Source: Schistocerca nitens
Taxonomy: Eukaryota; Arthropoda; Insecta; Orthoptera; Acrididae
Length of the DNA: 64,000 nucleotides
NCBI RefSeq assembly: GCF_023898315.1
Contig: NC_064622.1
Location: 176,410,178-176,474,177, forward strand
Reading direction: 5' to 3'
The notes under the pieces were generated by a model, which worked only from the letters and a program-made list of their open reading frames with translations, was not told the origin of the DNA and did no database searches. Numbering within the stretch: the first letter of the stretch is position 1; each line of letters starts with the position of its first letter. This document shows, piece by piece, positions 12,841 through 22,966 of the stretch. Both the position numbers and the translations under genes were made by a program.

Positions 12841-13474
12841 ATAATTGAAAGTGAAATCATCAGCAGGAATTGGGAGACAACTGGAACACTATTCGTTCCC
12901 CAACAACCAGCTTAATAGCAGCCTCTGTCGCACAGGTAATTTATCCAAAGATTGCTACTAACAGCAAACTACACAAAAAAGTGTAGTGTTTATTTCTTTG
13001 AAGACGCATTGCGCTGTCATATGTCGGAAATTTAATAATGCACCAAAAAAACTAGAACTTCCATAACACTCACAATCCATAAGATATCACAATGCTAGAG
13101 CTTTCATCAATGTATGCAATGTAACGAATATTATAGGCTATTGGCTAACTCTACATACTATTCCATCAACAATAAAATGAAATTAGTGTAGAAATGTACT
13201 GATATTAACTGACATTTGAGTACCATAGATTTCTGCAAAAGAAAGAACAAAAACAATTTATCAATATTTTAAAAATCAGTCATGCCGTATTGAGCCACGA
13301 CATTAAACAGAGTCCAAGCACTCCTACATTGTAGTTTGTTGTTGCTAATACGTAAAAACAAACAAAAATATCCCGCACGATATCTGTGTGTGTACGGGGC
13401 AAGGGAGAGGGAAGACGGGAGACGAAAGATGATCATGAACCTGCTATTGTGGCTATCATTTTCCATTACGAACA
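12841..13474. other. Unannotated stretch
   Basis: AT-rich with no recognisable gene or repeat. It may include the decayed end of the preceding Tc1 relic. Confidence 0.4.
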
Positions 13475-13642
13475 CAGGATGTTCCACAATACATGTTACA
13501 CACGTCTAGATTTTGTATAACGGACTTAGTAGATCACGTTTTACGTAGGAATACATGCCCGCCGCCATCCAACGACGCTACAGACAGTCAAAGTTATAGG
13601 TGCCACCGCTTGTAAATGCATGTGCACAGACAAAAAAAAAAA

Positions 13643-15069
13643 AAAAGTTTTGCATCACCTCGGTTCCTAGAGATCCGGAATCTGGCAAAAGATTGAAATA
13701 GAGACCAACATAAACATAATTTCCGCCCTTTTTATTGCTCATGAAAACCACACATTGCATGTTGTACCACTATACAGCGAGACATTCAGAGGTGGCGGTG
13801 CAGATTGCTGTACACACCGGTACATCTAATACCCAGTAGCACGTCCTCTTGCATTGATGCATTCCTGTATTCGTCGTGGCATACTGTACACAAGTAAATC
13901 AAGGCACTGTTGCTCCAGATTGTCCCCCTCCTCAACGGCGATTCGGCGTAGATCCCTCAGAGTGGTTGGCGGGTCACGACGTCCATAAATAGTCCTTTTC
14001 AATCTCTCCCCGGCATTTCCGATAGGGTTCATATCTGGAGAAAATGTCACGCTAGTCGAGCGATGTCGTTATCCTAAAGAAGTCATTCACAAGATGTGCG
14101 CGATGGGGGAGCGAATTGTCGTCCATCAAGACTAATGCCTCGCCATATGCTACCGATATGGTTGCACTATCTGTCGGAGGATGGGATTCAAGTATCGTAC
14201 AGCCGTTACGGCGCCTTCCATGACACCAGCGGCGTACGTCGTCCCCCATAATACCACCCCAAAACATCAGTGAACCTCCATCTTGCTGCACTAGCTGGAC
14301 AGTGAGTCTAAGGCGTCCAGCCTGACCGGGTTGCCTACAAACACGTCTCCGACAACTATCTAGTTGAAGGCAAATGCGACACTCATCGGTAAAGAGGACG
14401 TGATGCGGTCCATTCGGCATGTTGTTGGGCCCATCTGTACCGCGGTGCATGGTGTCGCGGTTGCAAAGATTGACCTCGCCTTCAACGTCGGAAGTGATGT
14501 TGCGCATCATGCAACCTATTGTGCACAGTTTGAGTCGTAACACGACGTTCTGTGGCTGCACGAAAAGCATTATTCAACGTGGTGACGTTGCTGTCAGGTT
14601 CCTCCGAGCTCCGAGTCACAATCTGTAGGTAGTGTCATCCACTGCAGTAGTAGCCCTTGGGCGGCCTGAGCGATGCATATCATCGACAGTTGCTGTCTCT
14701 CTGTATCTCCTCCACGTCCGAACAACATCGGCTTGCTTCGCTCCGAGACGCCTGGACACTTCCCTTGTAGGGACCCATTCCTGGCACCAAGTAACAATGC
14801 GGACCCGATCGAACCGCAGTATTGACCGTCTAGGTATGGTTGAACTACAGACAACACGAACTGTACACCTCCTTCCAGTGGAATGACTGGAACCGATCGG
14901 CTGTCGGACCCCCTCAGTCTAAAAGGCGCTGCTCATACATAATTGTTTAAATCTTTGGACGGGTTTAGTGACATTTCTGAACAGTCAAAGGGACTGTGTC
15001 TGTAGTACAATATCCATAGTCGACGTCTGTCTTCAGGAGTTCTGGGAACCGGGGTGATGCAAAACTTTT
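13643..15069 (-). mobile_element. Tc1-like transposon (degraded)
   Basis: Inverted ends read AAAAGTTTTGCATCACCTCG on the left and, complemented, AAAAGTTTTGCATCACCCCG on the right. They enclose a minus-strand transposase relic. An A15 run at 13632-13646 abuts the left end, which blurs the exact boundary. The element lies inside the 13475-16190 element. Confidence 0.88.
13826..14857 (-). pseudogene. Tc1-like transposase with broken frame
   Basis: Reading on the minus strand, 14857-14594 holds an N-terminal remnant. The frame 14570-14052 contains LFTDECRICL (first catalytic Asp), SLMFWGGI (the usual GG.. VWGGI strand) and LMDDNSLPHRAHLV (second catalytic Asp). The frame 14050-13826 continues with FSPDMNPIGNAGERLKR. 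At the third catalytic position the family has PIEN.W; here Glu is Gly and Trp is Gly, so the acidic triad is incomplete. At least two frame changes separate the segments. An intact protein would be about 340 residues and carry a helix-turn-helix DNA-binding half followed by the DDE domain. This copy cannot make a working enzyme. Confidence 0.85.
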
Positions 15070-15139
15070 CTTGATGTGTGTATATTATGTGAACTGATGG
15101 TGGAGAGGCGGCGTAGGGCAAAAGAAGTGAAAGGGAAGG

Positions 15140-15260
15140 GAAAGGACTATTTATGCCAGCTGCTACGGGACTTCATGCGGAAACAAGAGAAAATGTGTAC
15201 CGTACTGGGACTCGAGCCCAAGATCTCCTGCTTATTAGGCAGTTCTTTACAGTCTTCAGT
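15140..15260 (-). repeat. Possible SINE remnant with tRNA-like B-box
   Basis: GGACTCGAGCCCAAGATCTCC followed by GCTTATTAGGCAG is the complement of a tRNA anticodon-to-T-arm layout (GCCTAATAAGC...GGGCTCGAGTCC). No clear ends or target duplication are seen. Confidence 0.4.
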
Positions 15261-15389
15261 GCGGATGCACATTTCGTTCGATCTCTGGCGGGAATCTAAA
15301 ATCTGAGAGCACGGAGGACATGGACGGGGACAGTGGATAGGTGGGAGTTAGGTGGGAATGTGAGTCGGCCTGAGAGCGTGCCGAGATAT

Positions 15390-15453
15390 GTGTGGGTATT
15401 TCTAAGGGACCAAACTGCTGAGGTCATCGGTCCCAAGACTTACACACTACTTT
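15390..15453 (-). repeat. SINE subfamily B fragment
   Basis: A 60-bp segment (GTGTGGGTATTTCTAAGGG ... GAGGTCATCGGTCCC ... CTTACACACTACTT) matches the tail half of subfamily B in reverse orientation. Confidence 0.7.
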
Positions 15454-15468
15454 TGATGTATGTATATA

Positions 15469-16026
15469 CCGAGTGATTCCGCGATGATGTTACAAGCTTT
15501 CAAGGATGATTTAGACGGATAAATGTATCAGTTTGAGATGGGTACCTTGATCTGAAACGAACGAGTCGAAAATTTCAACCGAAAATCATTCATATACCTA
15601 TGACAGTGAAATACACGGACCGGTGCTGTTGTTGTTGAGAACGTATGGTAGGCAACTTTCACAGGTGGCAGTATGGGCCAAGAGAAGAAAGAAGGTTCAG
15701 TAAACATCGGCTCTAAAATGCGTACCTGAGGAGCAATGAGCACCTACTGATCTTCGCTAATGGGAAACACATCTCCTGCACTGAACAAGTACTTATAGTT
15801 CCTAAGTTATGCATTTTAGAGCCCATGCTTACTAGATATTTTTTCTTGTTTTGGTCCATACTATCGCCTTCACAGTACCGTTACATGTATTCCTCTGTCG
15901 AAGGTATTAGAACTGTTTTCGGTTATAACTTTCGACTCATTCGTTTCCGGTGCAGGGATCCTGATCTCAAACTGATACATTTATCCTTCTCAATCGTCCC
16001 TGAGAGTCTGTAACATCATCATGGAA
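15469..16026. mobile_element. Fold-back (palindromic) element
   Basis: The two halves are imperfect reverse complements over about 270 bp each with a short centre near 15752-15785. Matched landmarks are GATAAATGTATCAGTTTGAG (left) against its complement in the right half, GGCTCTAAAATGCGTACC against GGCTCTAAAATGCATAAC, and GATGATGTTACA at both tips. No coding capacity is seen. A related diverged copy lies at 60245-60722. Confidence 0.85.
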
Positions 16027-16190
16027 TCATACTTTACATACATACATTTAGTGGCGCCGGCGCCTATAGGTTTGACATTCTGTAGCGTCGTTGGATGACG
16101 TTACCAAACACTGATTCCTACGTAAAACGTGATCTACTAAATCTACTGTACAACCTCTAAAAATGTTAACATGAGTTGTGAAACGCCCTG

Positions 16191-17297
16191 TATATATGAA
16201 TCTATTTACTAAATTTTTGTGCCTTAAAGCATAGAGCTTCGCTCTGTAACTTTTACAAAGCAGTTACAAATAGAATGTATTGATCATGTCATGTTTTACA
16301 AATCATGTTTCTCGATTCCTGTCCTACGGATGTTATTTACATTATTCTTAATGAAATGCAGTAATTTCATAAGTATCTGTTATCTCATACATTGAATTTA
16401 TTACGCTGAAATAAAAAATCCATGAAAAATTTTTCAGTAGCACTTCAGGTGCGTTTTAACACAAAGTGGTATTTCCAAATTCTTACAAACTCTTTTAGTG
16501 ATTAGGGACCTCAGAGAATACAATGTTTTGGATAGGGAACTAAATTTAGAGAGGAACCACTTACGTGTTACGGGTTCAAAAGAGCTGGTTCCATTCTCAC
16601 ATATCTATTGGGAATAAAAGATTCATAACGGCTTAAAACAGCGGTTATGAGCTACCAATAACGAATAAAATGTAAAATAAGAAAGAAGCGCGCAGTGGGG
16701 TTACTGTCGTGTTTGTTGCTGAATGGTCTGTGTTGCTCTTATGATGAATAAAATGAAAATTAGTATATTTCAGGTTCTATCAAGCACCAGATGCAAGCTC
16801 CCTCTGGAACAAAATACATCTGTTGTACTCGTAATTACATGTTACAGAAAGTTTCGTGAAACACCGTGATTTATGGTCCATTATCAATAGCAGTGTTATC
16901 TCAGTCAGGGTTACAACAGTAGAAACAGCCGAGCCTGAGTTTTAAACGCCTATAAACTGAAAAATATTATTTTACTGAGAGTGACTGTTGACGGGAACCA
17001 CTGAACTGCGCTGGCATAAAGCTGAGTTTTGTAGTGTGGAAGTAATCGTCCAGAGTTTTATTTCCAAAACTGAGATGCCTCACTTCAGAATACTCTCAAG
17101 CTTTATTTCACTGGTGATGAAAACGGGCGAAAAGTGCAGACTACTTACTTCATGTCAATGCCATTCCTCAAGCTCTTCGAACTGTACTGGTATAGATGAC
17201 CGTGTGGGGAGTTTGGTTTTCCTATCTTCACGATGAGTTTTGTAGAATACAAGTGGATGAACTCACAAGCTACTGCCGGAGATATTAAGTATACTTC
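16191..17297. other. Unannotated stretch
   Basis: No gene or repeat is recognised. The frame at 16988 shows no domain. Confidence 0.5.
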
Positions 17298-17312
17298 ACG
17301 CATTTGCAAAAA

Positions 17313-17510
17313 AATGGTTCAAATGGCTCTGAGCACTATGGGACTTAACATCTGAGATCATCAGTCCCCAAGAACTTAGAACTACTTAAACCTAACCAAC
17401 CTAAGGACATCACACACATCCATGCCCGAGGCAGGATTCGAACCTGAGACCGTAGCGGTTGCGCGGTTCCAGACTGAAGCGCTTAGAACCACTCGGCGAC
17501 ACCAGCCGGC
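17313..17510 (-). mobile_element. tRNA-derived SINE, family 1 (full length)
   Basis: The reverse copy runs from TGGTTCAAATGGCTCTGAGC to the head end CCAGCCGGC. Its 15-bp target duplication ACGCATTTGCAAAAA / ACGCATTTACAAAAA lies at 17298-17312 and 17511-17525, with one mismatch. Confidence 0.94.
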
Positions 17511-17525
17511 ACGCATTTACAAAAA

Positions 17526-17983
17526 CCATGTGAAATCTGAGAGATTCGCCTTGAAACAAGGATGCATCGTCTCTGCTTTTAGCTCACTTAGGTAGCAGTC
17601 GTCCTTGACGTCGTTCCACGTGTCGCATTTGTCACGGTACACAAACCCTAAAAAAACTACTGCGGCCACTGTAATATCTCTGACGCTCCTCCTGTCAGCC
17701 TTTTGCAGACTCACGGGCTGGCAAACGATTCCACGTAGCAATAACGTTATATTCATCGCAATTACGAAAGCGTCTTCGTGATGAAAACGACTAATACAAA
17801 GTTCTTGGAGAGTAAATTGCACCAAATAGCAGGTGAAACTCAAAGTTCTCGAGAATAATTATTAATGCACCCCTCAATAAAATTCTGATTGCCAGTTTGT
17901 GCCTCACAAACATCTCGATAATCATCTGTATCTTCCCTGCCGTTCTCCATCAGAGAAACCCACTATTTTAGAATCTGTTATGT
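17526..17983. other. Unannotated stretch
   Basis: A 108-codon minus-strand frame (17517-17843) partly overlaps the SINE flank. It has no recognisable domain and no support as a gene. Confidence 0.45.
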
Positions 17984-18826
17984 TGTTGTTGTTGTGGTCT
18001 TCAGTCCTGAGACTGGTCTGATGCAGCTCTCCATGCTACTCTATCCTGTGCAAGCTTCTTCATCTCCCAGTACCTACTGCAACCTACATCCTTCTGAATC
18101 TGCTTAGTATATTCATCTCTTGGTCTCCGTCTACGATTTTTACCCTCCACGCTGCCTTCCAATACTAAATTTGTGATCCCTTGATGCCTCAGAACATGTC
18201 CTACCAACCGATACCTTCTTGTAGTCAAGGTGTGCTACAAATTTCTCTTCTCCCTAATTCTGTTCAGTACCTCCTCATTACTTATGTCACCTACCCATCT
18301 AATCTTCAGCATTCTTCTGTAGCACCACATTTCGAAAGCTTCTATTCACTTCTTGTCGGAACTATTTATCGTCCATGTTTCACTTCCATACATGGCTACA
18401 CACCATACAAATACTTTCAGAAACGACTTCCTGGCACTTAAATCTATACTCGATGTTAACAAATTTCTCTTCTTCAGAAACGGTTTCCTTGTCATTGCCA
18501 GTCTACATTTTATATGCTCTCTACTTCGACCATCATCATTTATTCTGCTCCCGAAATAGCAAAACTCATTTACTACTTTAAGCGTCCCATTTCCTAATCT
18601 AATACCCTCAGCATCACCTCGTTTTGGTTTTGTTGATGTTCATCTTATATCTTCCTTTCAAGACCCTGTCGATTCCGTTCAGCTGCTCTTCTAGGTCCTT
18701 TGCTATCTCTGACAGAATCACAATGTCATCGGCGAATCTCAAAGTTTTTATTTCTTCTCCATGGATTTTAATTCCTACTCCGAAGTTTTCTTTTGTTTCC
18801 TTTACTGCTTGCTCAATATAGAAATT
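17984..18826 (-). mobile_element. 5'-truncated RTE-like LINE
   Basis: On the minus strand the sequence starts within a reverse-transcriptase palm. Near 18720-18770 it encodes LRFADDIVILSE, containing the FADD catalytic motif. Through several frame breaks it reaches the C-terminal block at 18228-18001: RLVGHVLRHQG, GSVEGKNRRRRPR and LAQDRVAWRAASDQ. These blocks are characteristic of RTE-type endonuclease/reverse-transcriptase proteins of insects. The 3' end is a short (CAA)n-type tail, seen as TTGTTGTTGTTG at 17983-17995. The 5' endonuclease region is missing and the frame is disrupted, so the copy is dead. A second, shorter 3' fragment of the same family lies at 61195-61378. Confidence 0.85.
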
Positions 18827-18837
18827 GACCTGTTATG

Positions 18838-19383
18838 TACTGAAATGTAATGAGGTTTCTCCAACAGAATGTCTTCCTCCACGCCACCAAGCGTGGATTC
18901 CGGAAACACCTGTCACGTGAAACAGAACTGACGCTTTTCTCACACGAAATCCTGAAATTCAAGGATCGAGGCAATTTCTTGACTTCCAAAACGCATTTCA
19001 CTCACTACGACACATGCGCATATTGTAGAAAGTAAGACCGCAAGCAATATCAAAAGAAATTAGTGGCTGGAATAAATATTTTTCGGTAGGGAAGGCTCAG
19101 AATATTATCTTGGATGGACAATCATCGACAAATTGAGAAGTAACTTTAGGTGTGCCAGAGGCAAGTGTGTTGGCGCCCTTACTGTTCATGTTGTGTATTA
19201 ACAACCTTGCAGGCAATGTTAATGGTGACCTTAGACTTCTCGCAGATGATGCTGTCATATATTATCAACTACTGTCTGAAAAAGCAGCACTAATATTCAG
19301 TCAGATCTTTTCCAAAATGGAGCAAAGATTGGCAGCTTGCCTTAAACGTTCAGAAATTGTGCACGTCACAAAACGGAAAAACA
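18838..19383 (+). mobile_element. LINE reverse transcriptase fragment, 5' part (split by Tc1)
   Basis: The plus strand encodes reverse-transcriptase blocks. First is RGFRKHLSRETELTLFSHEI at about 18888-18950, the usual QHGFR..ST..L region. After a gap comes the open frame from 19152, VLAPLLFMLCINNLAG and LRLLADDAVIYY, the catalytic ADD motif. Canonical Pro-Gln-Gly appears as PEAS and Phe-Ala-Asp-Asp as LADD. It resembles Jockey/CR1-type non-LTR retroelements. The frame then runs into the Tc1-like transposon at 19386 and resumes at about 20810. Stop codons between the blocks show it was already decayed or decayed afterwards. Confidence 0.8.
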
Positions 19384-19385
19384 TA

Positions 19386-20807
19386 CACTCCTGGAAATGG
19401 AAAAAAGAACACATTGACACCGGTGTGTCAGACCCACCATACTTGCTCCGGACACTGCGAGAGGGCTGTACAAGCAATGATCACACGCACGGCACAGCGG
19501 ACACACCAGGAACCGCGGTGTTGGCCGTCGAATGGCGCTAGCTGCGCAGCATTTGTGCACCGCCGTCGTCAGTGTCAGCCAGTTTGCCGTGGCATACGGA
19601 GCTCCATCGCAGTCTTTAACACTGGTAGCATGCCGCGACAGCGTGGACGTGAACCGTATGTGCAGTTGACGGACTTTGAGCGAGGACGTATAGTGGGCAT
19701 GCGGGAGGCCGGGTGGACGTACCGCCGAATTGCTCAACACGTGGGGCGTGAGGTCTCCACAGTACATCGATGTTGTCGCCAGTGGTCGGCGGAAGGTGCA
19801 CGTGCCCGTCGACCTGGGACCGGACCGCAGCGACGCACGGATGCACGCCAAGACCGTAGGATCCTACGCAGTGCCGTAGGGGACCGCACCGCCACTTCCC
19901 AGCAAATTAGGGACACTGTTGCTCCTGGGGTATCGGCGACGACCATTCGCAACCGTCTCCATGAAGCTGGGCTACGGTCCCGCACACCGTTAGGCCGTCT
20001 TCCGCTCACGCCCCAACATCGTGCAGCCCGCCTCCAGTGGTGTCGCGACAGGCGTGAATGGAGGGACGAATGGAGACGTGTCGTCTTCAGCGATGAGAGT
20101 CGCTTCTGCCTTGGTGCCAATGATGGTCGTATGCGTGTTTGGCGCCGTGAGGGTGAGCGCCACAATCAGGACTGCATACGACCGAGGCACACAGGGCCAA
20201 CACCCGGCATCATGGTGTGGAGAGCGATCTCCTACACTGGCCGTACACCACTGGTGATCGTCGAGGGGACACTGAATAGTGCACGGTACATCCAAACCGT
20301 CATCGAACCCATCGTTCTACCATTCCTAGACCGGAAAGGGAACTTGCTGTTCCAACAGGACAATGCACGTCCGCATGTATCCCGTGTCACCCAACGTGCT
20401 CTAGAAGGTGTAAGTCAACTACCCTGGCCAGCAAGATCTCCGGATCTGTCCCCCATTGAGCATGTTTGGGACTGGATGAAGCGTCGTCTCACGCGGTCTG
20501 CACGTCCAGCACGAACGCTGGTCCAACTGAGGCGCCAGGTGGAAATGGCATGGCAAGCCGTTCCACAGGACTACATCCAGCATCGCTAGGATCGTCTCCA
20601 TGGAAGAATAGCAGCCTGCATTGCTGCGAAAGGTGGATATACACTGTACTAGTGCCGACATTGTGCATGCTCTGTTGCCTGTGTCTATGTGCCTGTGGTT
20701 CTGTCAGTGTGATCATGTGATGTATCTGACCCCAGGAATGTGTCAATAAAGTTTCCCCTTCCTGGGACAATGAATTCACGGTGTTCTTATTTCAATTTCC
20801 AGGAGTG
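19386..20807 (+). mobile_element. Near-intact Tc1-like transposon
   Basis: It is 1422 bp and flanked by TA on both sides (19384-19385 and 20808-20809), the target duplication expected of Tc1/mariner elements. The terminal repeats agree over 27 bp with two mismatches, beginning CACTCCTGGAAATGG. It carries one uninterrupted transposase frame and splits a LINE at 18838-21390. It is the best-preserved DNA transposon in the window. Confidence 0.95.
19630..20589 (+). CDS. Tc1-like transposase, open frame
   Basis: The enzyme would cut and paste its element by binding the terminal repeats and cleaving with a DDE-type active site. The open frame extends upstream to 19357, but that part begins outside the transposon. 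I therefore choose ATG 19630 (MPRQRGREPY), giving 319 residues. Residues about 10-60 (TDFERGRIVGMREAGWTYRR) form the first helix-turn-helix with a Q/ARHVGREVSTVHRC-type recognition helix. A second HTH follows near residues 75-120. Catalytic residues are Asp155 (FSDESRF), Asp244 (QQDNARPH) and Glu277 (LSPIEHVWD). The final pair is separated by 32 residues by my count, against 34 in classical Tc1. All three acids and the GIMVW strand are present. No stop or frameshift is visible, so it could be functional; expression is unknown. Confidence 0.92.
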   Translation: MPRQRGREPYVQLTDFERGRIVGMREAGWTYRRIAQHVGREVSTVHRCCRQWSAEGARARRPGTGPQRRTDARQDRRILRSAVGDRTATSQQIRDTVAPGVSATTIRNRLHEAGLRSRTPLGRLPLTPQHRAARLQWCRDRREWRDEWRRVVFSDESRFCLGANDGRMRVWRREGERHNQDCIRPRHTGPTPGIMVWRAISYTGRTPLVIVEGTLNSARYIQTVIEPIVLPFLDRKGNLLFQQDNARPHVSRVTQRALEGVSQLPWPARSPDLSPIEHVWDWMKRRLTRSARPARTLVQLRRQVEMAWQAVPQDYIQHR

Positions 20808-20809
20808 TA

Positions 20810-21390
20810 GTTTACTGTGATTACAACATCAGCCAGTGACAGTCGTTATCAGTCAGTTCATACAAATACCTGTGTACAAAGGTTTGTTGGAATATGAAAT
20901 GAAACGATCGCATAGACTCTGCTGTAGATAGAGCAGGTGGCAGACTTCGGTTTGTCGGTGGAATACTAGCGAAACGCAGTCTACTAAGGCGATTGCTCAC
21001 AATTCACTCTTGCCACCCATTCTAGAATATTGTTCAAGCATTTTGGACCCTTAGTAAACAGGACTACCAGGGGGTATTATACGCACGTAAAGGAGAGCAG
21101 CACAAATAGTCACAGATTTGCTTGATCCATGAGAGAGCGTAATGTAAATGCTGAAGAACTGAAATCAAACGCTTGAAGGTAGACACGAACTATCCTGCTA
21201 GTGCCTTGCTACAAAGTTTCAAGAACCAGGACCGCAAAGACAGCTTTATACTTATTACAGAGTTTAAGCAGGCATTCTTCCCTCGCTCCCATACGAGAAT
21301 GAAACGGGAAAGAACCCTAATATCTGATAGAGTGGAAAGTACCCTCTGCCTTATAATTGGTGGTGGTTTTAAGCGTATTTATATAGTTTG
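20810..21390 (+). mobile_element. LINE fragment, 3' part (continuation after Tc1)
   Basis: Downstream of the Tc1 insertion the translation continues with YKYLCTKVC, GGRLRFVGGILAKRSLL and THSCHPFLEYCSSILDP. This matches the post-catalytic segment of the same Jockey/CR1-like reverse transcriptase (KYLG..., then LLPxLEYCSxVW). It ends in untranslated sequence around 21390. Joined with 18838-19383 it is one LINE copy cut by the transposon. Confidence 0.75.
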
Positions 21391-21909
21391 ACTACAGGAA
21401 TAAGCAGCAGAGGCTCCTTCCGTCTCGGGATCAGCGTTATTGGTCGAAGTTTTCCTAGTTGCTAGGGCTCCATAAACGTGTCATGACGACACTGCCTCAG
21501 GTACCAGTACTTTGTTTCTCGTAATGTTGATTTGCAAGCTATCAGTAAAAGTTAGACAAAAAGAAGCCGAAATGACAAGAATGGATTACCACTTCATTGT
21601 TGATATCCTCCATCGACGTAATCTCCGCCACACGCAGTAAAGTTAGTTGAAGGATGTAAAAGTAAATGCAGAAACTGAGAGTGAATTCTAAATGCAACAG
21701 CAAATTATAACATAATACTTATATGGTGCAAATTCTATATGTTCGTACTATTTACATTATTATCATGAAAGGATGTAACAATTAAACAAGAACTATGAAG
21801 TTTATCATACTACAGCTTTCTCTGTTGCAAGATGTTACCGAAGGCAACCACTGCCATTTTGATTTCAGATCATCATTAATTCCCTTACGATGAAAAAAAA
21901 ACATCGGCT
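21391..21909. other. Unannotated stretch
   Basis: No gene or known repeat is recognised. Confidence 0.45.
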
Positions 21910-21919
21910 CATTGTCTCT

Positions 21920-22113
21920 GCCAGCCGAAGTGGCCGAGCGGTTCTAGGCGCTTCAGTCCGGAACCGCGCTTCTGCTAAGGTCGCAGGTTTGAATCCTGCC
22001 TCGGGCATGGATGTGTATGATGTCCTTAGGTTAGTTAGGTTTAATTATTTTTAAGTCTAAGGGGACTGATGACCTCAGATGTTAAGACCCATAGCGCTCA
22101 GAGCCATTTGAAC
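21920..22113 (+). mobile_element. tRNA-derived SINE, family 1 (first of a tandem pair)
   Basis: The full head and body are present. It is flanked by CATTGTCTCT at 21910-21919 and CATTGTCT at 22114-22121. The second copy follows directly after the shared duplication. Confidence 0.93.
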
Positions 22114-22121
22114 CATTGTCT

Positions 22122-22318
22122 GCCGGTCGGAGTGGCCGTGCGGTTCTAGGCGCTACAGACTGGAGCCGAGCGACCGCTCCGGTGGCAGGTTCGAATCCTG
22201 CCTCGGGCCTGGATGTGTGTGATGTCCTTAGGTTAGTTAGGTTTAATTATTTCTAAGTTCTAGGCGACTGATGACCTCAGAAGTTAAGTTGCATAATGCT
22301 CAGAGCCATTTTTTGAAC
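22122..22318 (+). mobile_element. tRNA-derived SINE, family 1 (second of a tandem pair)
   Basis: A second full copy has a slightly different head (GGAGTGGCCGTGCGG). It is flanked by CATTGTCT at 22114-22121 and CATTGTCTCT at 22319-22328. Many substitutions separate the two copies, so they are independent insertions, not a duplication. Confidence 0.93.
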
Positions 22319-22328
22319 CATTGTCTCT

Positions 22329-22964
22329 CAGCCGTACTGTCTCACACTTTCTTCACACGACGGACGAAAACAGAATGTTGGAAGGAACGACGATGTCTGT
22401 GATGCACAGAGTTCTATCTTTCACTTCAAATCTCAGTGAACTGGTTTCAAGTTTCGATTAACTTAACTCACTTTCTCGAAATTATTTGGAAAAACGGCAC
22501 AATACCTTATTTTGAAATTCCAGACTGGTAGAGATCTAATTCTCTGTCGGCTCTCTAATTGCTTATCCCTCTACTAAAGCGGACATGATGAAAATAGTGG
22601 ATGAGAAACGTTTGCCCAAGCGTTAGTAAGCATAAAGCATCAAATAGCATACAACGACCCTGTAAAACCAATACCCAATAGTCTGACCGCCTACCTTCTC
22701 TTCATTTTTTTTCTTTTTTGAACAGGCAAATGAAAAATATAAATCAGACTTCTTTTATGACATATATGTCCGGTTTATGTATCATTTTGAGTTTGTTCGT
22801 GTTACTCCAGGGTCTGTACGTGTTAAGGACTTCATTCAAATCATCAGTTATAATTCGTGTCCCTTTCTGATTCTAATAACATTACAAAGCAGTTCGCGTG
22901 GCTAGTGCACTGGAATGTGTCATTATTTGTTATTTAACCAACGAAGTCTTCAGAACAAAAGCAA
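22329..22964. other. Unannotated stretch
   Basis: No gene or repeat recognised. Confidence 0.45.
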
Positions 22965-22966
22965 TA

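Larger units (their letters stand above)
13475..16190. mobile_element. Outer element with ~150-bp terminal inverted repeats
   Basis: The left end (13475-13625) contains GTAGATCACGTTTTACGTAG and CCATCCAACGACGCTACAGA. The right end (about 16035-16190) carries both in inverted orientation, with CAGGATGTTCCACAA against CAGGGCGTTTCACAA at the tips. Between the arms lie a Tc1-like element (13643-15069) and a fold-back element (15469-16026). I see no transposase belonging to the outer element, so it looks non-autonomous. Confidence 0.75.

Noticed and set aside
18181-18821. Plus-strand frames of 60-86 codons
   Set aside because: They are antisense to the RTE-like LINE reverse transcriptase.
19357-19629. 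N-terminal extension of the Tc1 transposase frame
   Set aside because: It starts outside the transposon and crosses the terminal repeat, so ATG 19630 is the likelier start.
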